The notes beneath the pieces are model-generated. The model was given only the letters and a program-made list of their open reading frames with translations, was not told the DNA's origin and made no database searches. From the NCBI GenBank assembly GCA_964572965.1, contig CAZNHL010000001.1:1-64000 (forward strand): a DNA stretch of 64,000 bases. Reading direction: 5' to 3'. The DNA comes from CAZNHL01 sp964572965. Lineage in GTDB: Bacteria > Bacteroidota > Bacteroidia > Cytophagales > UBA9547. Numbering within the stretch: the stretch's first letter is position 1; every line of letters starts with the position of its first letter. The position numbers and the translations under genes were made by a program. Of this stretch, positions 46,020-54,113 are shown in pieces.

Positions 46020-47012
46020 ATGCTCCTTCTCGACGCTCTATATATCAATAATTCGGGAGGCAAAGTTTTACTGGACTTGCTTGTTGAAGCCTTATATGCT
46101 ACCCAAAAAGAAGTATACTATTTACTAGACGAAAGGTGCAAAGGTGATTATCCATATTTACCTGAAAATAATGTATGCTATCTGAAAGCGACCATTACAA
46201 ACAGGAAAATATTCTATAAGCAAAAAGGAAATACATTTAAAAAAGTGCTTTGCTTTGGGAATATCCCCCCTACAAGACCTTTAAAAGCGACTGTATATAC
46301 TTATTTTCACAATATTAACTTACTCACACAGCCACAAAGCCTTACACTAAAAGCTAAACTTCTTCTGAGGGCAAAAGGTCTTTATATTCAATTTCTAAAA
46401 AAAAATACCGACATCTGGCTAGTACAATCGGAAAACATGCAAAGTATCTTAAAAAGAGAATTTAAGATAGACGAGACTTCCATTGAAATTTACCCATTTT
46501 ATAAACCAACTGAAAAAATAGAAGGCAAGAGACCTTCGGACTCCTATTTCTATATTAGTAACGGAAACCCGCACAAAAATCACAAAACATTATTAGATGC
46601 CTGGGAAATACTGTTTTCAGAAGGTAAAAACTTCCAGCTAAGCCTGACGGTAACTGACGCTTACCCACAACTAAAAAGCCGTATTAATCAATTGAAAGCC
46701 AAAGGACTTATGATCGAAAATCATGGCTGGGTTAAACCCGAGGAGTTGTATAAATCTCACCAATATTTAATCTACCCATCACTGGCCGAAAGCTTTGGTC
46801 TTGCTTTGGTTGAAGCAATTGAAGCCGGATGTGAGGTTATTGGTGCTGAACTACCATATACATATGCTGTTGTAAAACCATTAGCTACTTTTGACCCTTT
46901 GTCCGCAAAAAACATAGCAGAAATTGTAGCCAAAAGCTCAGAATACAAAATGCATTCGTCAGTGGTAGTTAAAAACAGAATAGCAGAACTCATTACTAAG
47001 CTTGCACACTAA
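46020..47012 (+). CDS. GT4 glycosyltransferase
   Basis: A 330-residue enzyme starting LLLDALYINNSGGKVLLD, where NNSGGK forms the acceptor-side glycine loop. Donor-domain segments are YISNGNPHKNHKTLLD near residue 175 and PSLAESFGLALVEAIEAG near residue 246. The length is at the short end for GT4. The ATG at 46020 directly follows the previous stop codon, so expression is coupled. It is followed by 47 bases before the next acyltransferase; no terminator is seen. Donor unknown. Confidence 0.87.
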   Translation: MLLLDALYINNSGGKVLLDLLVEALYATQKEVYYLLDERCKGDYPYLPENNVCYLKATITNRKIFYKQKGNTFKKVLCFGNIPPTRPLKATVYTYFHNINLLTQPQSLTLKAKLLLRAKGLYIQFLKKNTDIWLVQSENMQSILKREFKIDETSIEIYPFYKPTEKIEGKRPSDSYFYISNGNPHKNHKTLLDAWEILFSEGKNFQLSLTVTDAYPQLKSRINQLKAKGLMIENHGWVKPEELYKSHQYLIYPSLAESFGLALVEAIEAGCEVIGAELPYTYAVVKPLATFDPLSAKNIAEIVAKSSEYKMHSSVVVKNRIAELITKLAH

Positions 47013-47059
47013 TATCTCGTGTATAAAAAATCTAAACAACTCTATTTATAATTACCTCT

Positions 47060-48190
47060 ATGAGTAATGAAAGCTTACGCTCAATTTTATACTTTCCGAA
47101 CTTAAATGGCTTAAGATTCATTGCCTCTATATTGGTAATATTTAACCATGTAGAACAAATCAAGAAAGAGTTTTCAATAGCCAATTTCGCTGAAATTCCT
47201 TTTTTCCAATTATCAGGTAAAACAGGGGTAATTCTCTTTTTTGTACTAAGTGGGTATCTTATAACCTATTTGCTCTTGAATGAAAAAGCTACCTTTTCCG
47301 ATATTTCATTACCTAATTTTTACATGAGACGTGTATTAAGAATTTGGCCACTTTACTTTTTAGTTCTTTTGGCCGGTTCTATTTTACTATTAAGCGGGTC
47401 TCTGAATATCTCTGCCCCTTCTTCTTTCACTACCCAAGTAATTCTTTTTGCATTATTCCTCCCAAATCTGGCCTTAGCATTATTTGGCCCTTTACCATAC
47501 ATTTCGCAAGCCTGGTCTGTAGGTGTTGAAGAACAATTTTACCTGATCTGGCCCATTTTCATAAAATATGTACAAAAGCCAGTGAGAATAATACTGATCA
47601 TCATAACATCTTACTTATTGACTAAACTATTGTTGACACAAGCGGCAATAAGCTTTGCAAATTATTCTTATGAAATCAATGCGGTGTTAAAATTCTGGAG
47701 TAGTCTAAGTATAGAAAGCCTAGCTATAGGAGCACTAGGAGCATTTATTGTATTCTATTCCAATCAGACAATTCTAAAGTTTATCTATAACAGATATGTA
47801 GAGATTCTCACGTACTTAATTGCTATACTTATTATCCTTTTAGGGGTTCGCATTCCTTTTATACATCAACTTTTCTGCTCGGTCATTTTTGCAATTATAA
47901 TTATTAACTTATCAACAAACCCAGACTCTATAGTCTCTTTAGAAAATAGGATTTTCAGTTATTTGGGGAAAATATCTTACGGGCTATATATGTATCACCA
48001 TTTTGTGATAATATTCACCATAAAACTATTAACCATTTATGGGCTTGAAACAAATAACATTCTAACCTATGCAATAACCTTTGCAGGAACAATAGCTATT
48101 TCTTCAATATCATATCATCTTTTAGAAGTTTACTTTACAAAGAAAAAGTACAGGTATACTAAAACCACTAAACCAGTTCTAGTGAATTAA
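47060..48190 (+). CDS. Acyltransferase-3 family membrane O-acetyltransferase
   Basis: A 376-residue membrane protein with about ten hydrophobic helices. It has the family opening FPNLNGLRFIASILVIFNHVE, with the conserved R and H, followed by GKTGVILFFVLSGYLITYLLL and NFYMRRVLRIWPLYF. The SVGVEEQFYLIWP block near residue 155 is diagnostic. It is the second such enzyme in the cluster and only loosely similar to the one at 41851-42957, so two different sugar positions may be modified. It is followed ten bases later by the third AsnB-like gene. Confidence 0.9.
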   Translation: MSNESLRSILYFPNLNGLRFIASILVIFNHVEQIKKEFSIANFAEIPFFQLSGKTGVILFFVLSGYLITYLLLNEKATFSDISLPNFYMRRVLRIWPLYFLVLLAGSILLLSGSLNISAPSSFTTQVILFALFLPNLALALFGPLPYISQAWSVGVEEQFYLIWPIFIKYVQKPVRIILIIITSYLLTKLLLTQAAISFANYSYEINAVLKFWSSLSIESLAIGALGAFIVFYSNQTILKFIYNRYVEILTYLIAILIILLGVRIPFIHQLFCSVIFAIIIINLSTNPDSIVSLENRIFSYLGKISYGLYMYHHFVIIFTIKLLTIYGLETNNILTYAITFAGTIAISSISYHLLEVYFTKKKYRYTKTTKPVLVN

Positions 48191-48200
48191 TTATCAAACT

Positions 48201-50090
48201 ATGTGCGGTATCCTTGGAATCATAAGTCCTGACAATAATAAAGCTCTTGTTGAAGAGGCTATGGCTCGTTTAGCACACCGGGGACCTGATGCACGTGGAT
48301 TTTATACCAATCAGAACGTTTTTCTGGGACATGTTCGTCTTGCTATTCAAGATCTGACCGAAGCTGGTGCGCAGCCAATGACATCTGACGAGGGACGATA
48401 TACACTGGTATTTAACGGAGAAATATATAACCATCTTGAATTACGTAAAAAGTTTACTTTTGGAGAATCATACAATGGACATAGTGATACTGAAACTATA
48501 TTAAGAGCTTGGGAGAAACACGGAACCTCTATACTTACCCATCTCAACGGAATTTTTGCTCTAGCTATATATGATAAAGAAAAGAACTCACTCATTTTAG
48601 CTCGTGACCGTTTTGGCACTAAGCCACTTTACTACTTTCATAACCAAACAACATTTGCATTCGCTTCCGAACTAAAATCCATCAAAGATATTCCTGGGCT
48701 AGATAAGTCAATCGATTATGCTGCATTAGCAGACTACCTGACATTACTATATTCAACCGGGTCAAAAACACCTTTTCTTTATGTAAAAAGACTCTTACCT
48801 GGAACGTATATAGAACTAAACCTTTCAACTAATCAACTATCCGAGCCATGCTCTTACATAGAGAAAGATTTTATGCAAGAGGCATCTTTTCAAACCGAGA
48901 GTAAATGGAAAGAAGTATTGGAATACAAACTTTATACAGCTGTAGAAAGACAATTATTATCTGATGTCCCTGTCGCCTATTTTCTTTCGGGAGGCTTAGA
49001 TTCAAGCGCCATAGTTGCCATGGCCAGAAAACAATTAGGTAAAAATCCAATTGACACTTTTACGCTTGATTCTGCCGGGCTTTCTCAACAAGATGGTTTT
49101 GCAGAAGACCTGGGTTATGCCAAACGGGTTGCCAGTCACCTGAATGTAAATCTTAATGTTATTCCAACCTCTTCAGACTTGTTGGAAAACTTTGAACAAA
49201 TGGTGTGGCAACTTGATGAGCCGATGGCAGATGCTGCCGCATTAAATGTAGAAATCATTTGTAAGGCCGCCAGGCAATCAGGTTATAAAGTCCTATTAAG
49301 CGGTACCGGTGCTGATGAGTTATTCGGTGGCTATAGAAGACATCAGGCTCTAGGACTTGAATCACCTCTGGCATATACACCAAGCTTAATTAAAAAAGGA
49401 TTAGGCAAACTTGGAGGTATGTTACCCACCAATAAGCCTCTATTCAGAAGAGGCAGTAAATTGCTTAACACTTTTGCCCTAAATAAAGAAGACAGACTTA
49501 TATCATATCATGACTGGCTTAAATATGATTCAGTATTATCTCTATTTAAACAAGACATTTCTGAAAGCTTAAAACAACAATATCATCCACATACATTTTT
49601 TAAAAAAATATGTGTGGATGGGAAAAACGATCTTGAGAAAATGCTTTTGTGGGAACGTATGACTTACTTGCCAGACGATTGCTTGCTTTATACTGATAAG
49701 ATGAGCATGCTACACGGGGTTGAAGTACGGGTACCTTTTCTGGATAATGAACTTGTTGACTTCTCTGCCATTATACCCTCCATGCTCAAAATAAAAAATA
49801 ATACCACTAAGTATTTACTTAAAAAAGTAATGGAAGAGTATTTACCCAAAGAAGTGATTTATAGACCTAAAACAGGCTTTGGTGCGCCAGTTAGGAAATG
49901 GGTAACGCAAGATTTAAATAATCGGGTTAAAGACTATTTGTCTGAGGAAAGTATCAATAGAAGAGGAATTTTCAACCAATCAGCTATTACCAAACTTATC
50001 TCAGATAATAAGTCTGGCAAAATTGATGCTTCCTACACTATCTGGGCACTTTTAGCAATTGAGGTCTGGATGAGGCAGTTTGCTGACTAA
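48201..50090 (+). CDS. AsnB-type glutamine-dependent amidotransferase, copy 3
   Basis: A 629-residue two-domain protein: Cys2 (MCGILGIIS), AHRGPDARG and FNGEIYNHLEL in the glutaminase half, SGGLDSS at 263-269 and SGTGADELFGGY in the synthetase half. Of the three copies this one most resembles the classic AsnB sequences with the GTGADELFGGY block, so it is the most likely to retain true asparagine synthetase activity if any does. It is the last plus-strand gene of the cluster core and ends two bases from the convergent Rieske gene. A short hairpin-forming segment lies within the coding sequence at 49584-49620. Confidence 0.9.
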   Translation: MCGILGIISPDNNKALVEEAMARLAHRGPDARGFYTNQNVFLGHVRLAIQDLTEAGAQPMTSDEGRYTLVFNGEIYNHLELRKKFTFGESYNGHSDTETILRAWEKHGTSILTHLNGIFALAIYDKEKNSLILARDRFGTKPLYYFHNQTTFAFASELKSIKDIPGLDKSIDYAALADYLTLLYSTGSKTPFLYVKRLLPGTYIELNLSTNQLSEPCSYIEKDFMQEASFQTESKWKEVLEYKLYTAVERQLLSDVPVAYFLSGGLDSSAIVAMARKQLGKNPIDTFTLDSAGLSQQDGFAEDLGYAKRVASHLNVNLNVIPTSSDLLENFEQMVWQLDEPMADAAALNVEIICKAARQSGYKVLLSGTGADELFGGYRRHQALGLESPLAYTPSLIKKGLGKLGGMLPTNKPLFRRGSKLLNTFALNKEDRLISYHDWLKYDSVLSLFKQDISESLKQQYHPHTFFKKICVDGKNDLEKMLLWERMTYLPDDCLLYTDKMSMLHGVEVRVPFLDNELVDFSAIIPSMLKIKNNTTKYLLKKVMEEYLPKEVIYRPKTGFGAPVRKWVTQDLNNRVKDYLSEESINRRGIFNQSAITKLISDNKSGKIDASYTIWALLAIEVWMRQFAD

Positions 50091-50092
50091 TA

Positions 50093-50422
50093 CTATACAC
50101 CGACATACAGACCTTCAGAGTCTACCTTGATAGGATAAGTATTTACACTTCTGCATCCATTCCCGGACACTTCTTCTCCACTTTCCATATCGAATCGATA
50201 ACTATGCCAAGGACAAACTATTTCTCCTTTATAATTACATTTCCCTTCAGCTAGAGATTGGCCTAAATGTGGGCATGCATCATCAACAGCAAAAAAGCCA
50301 TCAGTAGTTCGTGCTATACAAATTTTTTTACCTCCCGCTTTTACAGCAAAAACATCGAAAACACCGAAACGATTTTCGGCTTCCTCTAATGAATTGAAAA
50401 TTTTATACCAAATTAATTCCAT
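50093..50422 (-). CDS. Small Rieske [2Fe-2S] ferredoxin-like protein
   Basis: The 109-residue protein is a single Rieske domain. The cluster ligands are in CPHLG (C50, H52) and CPWHSY (C70, H73), with a normal spacing for ferredoxin subunits of the NirD/BphF type. It has no signal peptide and no membrane helix, so it should act as a cytoplasmic electron carrier. I chose the ATG at 50422; a GTG directly before it is less likely. It has no oxygenase or reductase gene next to it, which is unusual for a ferredoxin partner. It is convergent with AsnB copy 3, two bases apart. A TATATTTG-type -7 box at 50540-50547 on the minus strand lacks a correctly spaced TTG. The 241 bases upstream (50423-50663) hold nothing else I can support. 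Confidence 0.88.
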   Translation of the reverse strand: MELIWYKIFNSLEEAENRFGVFDVFAVKAGGKKICIARTTDGFFAVDDACPHLGQSLAEGKCNYKGEIVCPWHSYRFDMESGEEVSGNGCRSVNTYPIKVDSEGLYVGV

Positions 50423-50663
50423 CACTTATACCTCTCGTTTTTAAAGCATCAATTTACCTTTCCTTACTACACTCTTTTATTATACCAATTACCTTTACTG
50501 AATTGACCACTACCTCCCTAAAAATCCTTGTACTCGCAACAAATATAAATTTATCATAAGGTCATTAGAAAGCAATCCCTCATTGTTTGGATAGTTAACA
50601 CCAACCAATACTTTTCAATAGATAACATACCACTAGATTTATCTAACTTGCAAAAAAATCATA

Positions 50664-50876
50664 ATGATTGAACCGGGTAAATACAAACATTATAAAGGAC
50701 AGTATTACGAAGTAATAAGTCTGGCTACTCATTCCGAAACACTTGAATCATTAGTAGTATATAGAGCATTGTACGGAGAAAGTAGTAAGCTATGGGTACG
50801 ACCCTTAGAAATGTTTAAAGAAAGTATAGAAATAAACGGGATAATAACACCCCGCTTTGAAAAAATAAAGGATTAA
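50664..50876 (+). CDS. DUF1653 family protein
   Basis: A 70-residue protein starting MIEPGKYKHYKGQYYEVI and containing LVVYRALYGESSKLWVRP and a closing PRFEKI. It matches the short DUF1653 family, a small beta-rich domain found in many bacteria with no established role. It is soluble with no signal peptide. The next small gene begins four bases later, and neither is obviously connected with glycan synthesis, so they may be passengers at the cluster edge. Confidence 0.85.
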   Translation: MIEPGKYKHYKGQYYEVISLATHSETLESLVVYRALYGESSKLWVRPLEMFKESIEINGIITPRFEKIKD

Positions 50877-50879
50877 GAT

Positions 50880-51122
50880 ATGCGAGTTATTGGAGATATC
50901 CCTCATGCTAAGTTTAAAATCACATTGTTTCAGTGGAACGGTAAATATATCATGAAATTTGAAACAGGCATGTGTGAACAAACTTATAAGTTCAGTGAAA
51001 TGGACGTTTACAGTGAAGCTGATGTTAGAAAAGTTATCCTGAACAATACATTCATGGAACAGGTTGAAAAACGCTTTGAATCCATGCATAACGATCTTTA
51101 TGGATACATCAATCAGCTATAA
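50880..51122 (+). CDS. Hypothetical 80-residue protein
   Basis: The protein (start MRVIGDIPHAKFKITLF) has a beta-rich first half and an amphipathic helix at the end (EQVEKRFESMHNDLYGYI). I do not recognise a family with confidence; similar short proteins with a TYKF-like core occur in Bacteroidota. It begins three bases after the DUF1653 stop, and the length and coding sense of the frame suggest a true gene. An imperfect 11-base-pair hairpin at 51176-51201 follows and may help end its transcript. Confidence 0.65.
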   Translation: MRVIGDIPHAKFKITLFQWNGKYIMKFETGMCEQTYKFSEMDVYSEADVRKVILNNTFMEQVEKRFESMHNDLYGYINQL

Positions 51123-51221
51123 GCCGAATAATGGTATTAAAGTTTAATCCTGTCAGTAATCCACTACGATTGTAAGGCATACGAATCATAATTCATATGC
51201 CCTTAAATCTTATGAACCAAA

Positions 51222-52050
51222 CTACTTTCCTTCAAAACTAAAATCATAAGGACTAGCATAACGGAATTTATAACCAGTTCCAATAAGCTTTTCAGAACTG
51301 ATCACCTTATATGGGAACACCTCATCCGAAAATTGAGGCNNNNNNNNNNGGCAATTCAAAGGCACTTCTCTTACACATTTCTGTATAATACTCCCTTTTT
51401 GTTGGGTGCTCAGGACACACTATATTATAAACCTGTCCCCATAATTCATTTTTCAGAATATGTATTAAGCTTCCTACTATATCATCCCTATGAATATGAT
51501 TAATAGGATAGTTTCCTTCTGTTACATTAACTCTGCCAGCAAAATGACGTGCAAGATTTCTATCATAACCAGCCAAGCCACCACAACGCATAATAGTCAA
51601 TCTCTCACCCAATTTCTCTTTTAGAAAATCTTCTGCTAAAGCTATTTGCTTATGTTCTGCTTCCCCTGCCTTCTGTACATCTTCTTCAACAACTATTCTG
51701 TTGACATTGGGGTAAACTCCTGTTGAACTTACGTAAATACAATGGAAAAAATGACTCTCATTTAAAGGAGCCATAAGCGATTTTATCTGCTTCAAATGAA
51801 ACTCTAACTCTTCATTTCTTCCTGGAGGTATATTGATAATCAAAAGGTCACAATCTAGCAATTCTTCTAAAACTGTATCGCTACTGGCCAATGGTGTCAG
51901 TTGCAAATGAAAGGCTTCAATACCATTCTGTTCTAAAACATTGAACTTTTCTAACCGGGTTGTAGTCCCTTTAACGCTATTTCCTTGACTAATCAATTCT
52001 TTAGCCAGAGGTAATCCCAGCCAACCACAACCAATAATGCTTATCTTCAT
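51222..52050 (-). CDS. NAD(P)-binding SDR-like sugar epimerase/dehydratase family protein, interrupted by an assembly gap
   Basis: The gene encodes a Rossmann fold starting KISIIGCGWLGLPLAKELI, with the G7-C-G9-W-L-G12 dinucleotide motif, IYVSSTGVYP near residue 108 and NHIHRDDIVGSL near residue 185. It resembles the short atypical SDR proteins related to YeeZ, which lack the full Tyr-x-x-x-Lys pair. Ten N at 51340-51349 interrupt it. Beyond the gap, a different frame continues naturally (PQFSDEVFPYKVI, then a YKFRYASPYDF ending) to a TAG at 51222-51224. The reading that stops at 51322 is therefore an artefact. The gene is divergent from the FdtB-like gene, so a nucleotide-sugar role is possible but unproven. 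Confidence 0.8.
51340..51349. other. Assembly gap of ten N
   Basis: Ten N sit near the 3' end of the SDR-like gene. Frames on the two sides differ, so the gap does not represent exactly ten bases. This is the second gap of the same form in the window. Confidence 0.97.
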
Positions 52051-52133
52051 ATTGCGAATTTAACTTTAATCTCTTCCGATTAAAATCTAGATCAATGTAA
52101 ATCACTAAATTGTTCTCAAATACATAGAAATCT

Positions 52134-53234
52134 ATGATTCCATTTTACAATCTTGAGCGGATTCAATCTTCATATATCAGAGAGATACAAGAAGCAGTAA
52201 AAAATGTCGTCGCAAGCGGATATTATATTAATGGGCCTGAATGCCAAAAATTCGAGCATTCCTGGGCTCATTATTGTGAAACAAAATATGCCGTTACTTG
52301 CAATAGCGGTCTTGATGCCCTAAAACTTATTCTGGAAGGATATAAGCTGCTCGGCAAGCTAAGCCTTGGAGATGAAGTCATTTTGCCAGGAAATACATTT
52401 ATCGCAACAGCATTAGCTGTTTCACAAGCAGGCTTAACACCAGTCCTTACAGAACCAGACGAAAATTCATTTAATATTGACCCGTTTGATATTACAACAA
52501 AAATCACCAGTAAGACTAAAGCTATTATTGCAGTTCACTTATATGGACAAACAGCTCCTATTACTGAATTAAAAGCTCATTGCACAAAACATAATCTTTT
52601 ACTTATTGAAGATGCCGCTCAGGCACATGGAGCTCTTTATTACGGCAAAAAAGCAGGAAGTCTTGGAGAGGCCGCTGCTTTTAGTTTTTACCCGACTAAA
52701 AACCTCGGATGTCATGGAGATGGAGGAGCTATTACTACCAACAATAAAGATTTGGCCGATACAATAAAAATGATTGCTAACTATGGCTCAAAAATAAAAT
52801 ATGAGCATGTTATAAAAGGTTTTAATAGCCGCCTTGATGAAATACAAGCTGCTATACTAAATATAAAGCTAAAATACCTTGACCTACAAAATAAAGAGCG
52901 CCAAACCATCGCCGAAAAATACTTGTCCGGATTAAATAATGAACTAATTGACTTACCTGGAATAATTAAAGGAAACAGCCATGTCTGGCATTTGTTTGTC
53001 ATCAAAACAAATAGAAGAGAGCATTTACAAAACTACCTTTCTATAAATGGCATAGGTAGCCAAATTCATTATCCCACAGCTATTCACAATCAAACAGCCT
53101 ACCAGGAACTAAGTTTAACCTCGCTTCCTAAAACTGAAAAAATAGAAAAGCAGATCATTAGTTTGCCAATTTATCCCGGACTCACTGATAGAGAAATAAA
53201 ACTGGTTATTGATCAGATTAATATTTACAGATAA
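52134..53234 (+). CDS. Sugar transaminase, FdtB/QdtB-like (dTDP-3-amino-3,6-dideoxyhexose)
   Basis: This 366-residue PLP enzyme is of the DegT/DnrJ/EryC1 class. The opening MIPFYNLERIQ, the block LGDEVILPGNTFIATALAV, VHLYGQTAPI and SFYPTKNLGCHGDGGA (PLP lysine K189) match the FdtB/QdtB/TylB group more closely than WecE or WbpE. FdtB and QdtB aminate a dTDP-3-keto-6-deoxyhexose at C3, leading to Fuc3NAc or Qui3NAc. The isomerase (FdtA/QdtA) that makes its substrate is not in the window, and neither is an evident acetyltransferase of FdtC type, though hexapeptide enzymes occur further left. It is the last plus-strand gene before a bidirectional terminator. Confidence 0.87.
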   Translation: MIPFYNLERIQSSYIREIQEAVKNVVASGYYINGPECQKFEHSWAHYCETKYAVTCNSGLDALKLILEGYKLLGKLSLGDEVILPGNTFIATALAVSQAGLTPVLTEPDENSFNIDPFDITTKITSKTKAIIAVHLYGQTAPITELKAHCTKHNLLLIEDAAQAHGALYYGKKAGSLGEAAAFSFYPTKNLGCHGDGGAITTNNKDLADTIKMIANYGSKIKYEHVIKGFNSRLDEIQAAILNIKLKYLDLQNKERQTIAEKYLSGLNNELIDLPGIIKGNSHVWHLFVIKTNRREHLQNYLSINGIGSQIHYPTAIHNQTAYQELSLTSLPKTEKIEKQIISLPIYPGLTDREIKLVIDQINIYR

Positions 53235-53245
53235 TTTTAAAAACA

Positions 53246-53273
53246 AAAAAGAGGAGCTATTGCTCCTCTTTTT
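53246..53273. terminator. Bidirectional rho-independent terminator
   Basis: GAGGAGC (53251-53257) pairs with GCTCCTC (53262-53268) across a four-base loop. An A run before and a T run after extend the stem by five A-T pairs and serve both strands. It separates the FdtB-like gene from the convergent gldN and marks the right boundary of the glycan region. Confidence 0.93.
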
Positions 53274-53299
53274 ATATGTTTCTTTGAAAAAACTCTTGA

Positions 53300-54094
53300 T
53301 TAAAACTCCCACAAATTGTGTTCGTATTCCATCAATTGGTTTGCCATCCAGTAAGATGCCATAATACCTTCTTTTGGATACTGATTGTAGATATCTACTA
53401 CCATTTGGTTTCTTGGGTTAGAAACATAAATGATATAAGCACTAAACAACCTTAGTTCAAAAGCATCAGCCATATTTAAGTGAGTCTGATCGTTTTCACT
53501 GTTATACCAAATAGCTCTCGGATCTTTTTTGAAGATATCATAAAGATCTTTGTATTTGAATGTACCAGCAGGAACCTCAACTCCTTTTGGATCAAATTCA
53601 GCAGGCACTTTCAATGTTAGAGCAAGGATGTCATAGTACAGACGAGATCTTTGTTTATCAAAGATAACATCTTCTGTCAATTCCATCTGATATAACTGTC
53701 TTGGCTCGTAGAATTGAGTCCCAAATAATTGGGCTAACTCTTCAGCAGACATTCCAGTCGTATCAATACCATCATTGTTGCTACCCATTTTCATTTTTTC
53801 CAGGAATTCTTCTTTTGTCCAGGTTTTTCCTGCATCCAAAGAATCAGAAGCATAAACCTTCAGTTTCCCTTCCTTTACAGCCTCCATAAGGATTCTTGTT
53901 ACCTCATGATTTACTGAAAACAGGGCAGAATTCTGCTTCTCTCTCAAGTCAAGTGCTCTTTTCACACCTTTCTTGAACATGATGTCAGAACTATGGATAG
54001 GTCTAACAGAGTTCGGGTTAAAACCGCCGTTCTCTTGAGCAAAAGAGAATGTCGCCAACGACAGTATAAAGAAAAGGAAACTAAGTTTTTTCAT
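53300..54094 (-). CDS. gldN: Type IX secretion/gliding protein GldN (PorN)
   Basis: The 264-residue protein starts with a signal peptide (MKKLSFLFFILSLATFSFAQ) and continues with IHSSDIMFKKGVKRALDLREKQN. Two further blocks typical of GldN/PorN are YEPRQLYQMELTEDVIFDKQ and AFELRLFSAYIIYVSNPRN. GldN is a periplasmic component that binds the GldK ring and links it to GldM in the type IX secretion system. I place the start at the ATG at 54094; the frame reaches a TTG two codons earlier, which is less likely. It is the last gene of the gldK-gldN operon and ends 26 bases from the terminator. Confidence 0.94.
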   Translation of the reverse strand: MKKLSFLFFILSLATFSFAQENGGFNPNSVRPIHSSDIMFKKGVKRALDLREKQNSALFSVNHEVTRILMEAVKEGKLKVYASDSLDAGKTWTKEEFLEKMKMGSNNDGIDTTGMSAEELAQLFGTQFYEPRQLYQMELTEDVIFDKQRSRLYYDILALTLKVPAEFDPKGVEVPAGTFKYKDLYDIFKKDPRAIWYNSENDQTHLNMADAFELRLFSAYIIYVSNPRNQMVVDIYNQYPKEGIMASYWMANQLMEYEHNLWEF

Positions 54095-54113
54095 TGTCAA
54101 TTCTAATTAATAA

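Noticed and set aside
51176..51201. Imperfect 11-bp hairpin after the 80-residue gene as a terminator.
   Set aside because: It has an internal mismatch and no T run after it, so it is only mentioned with the gene.
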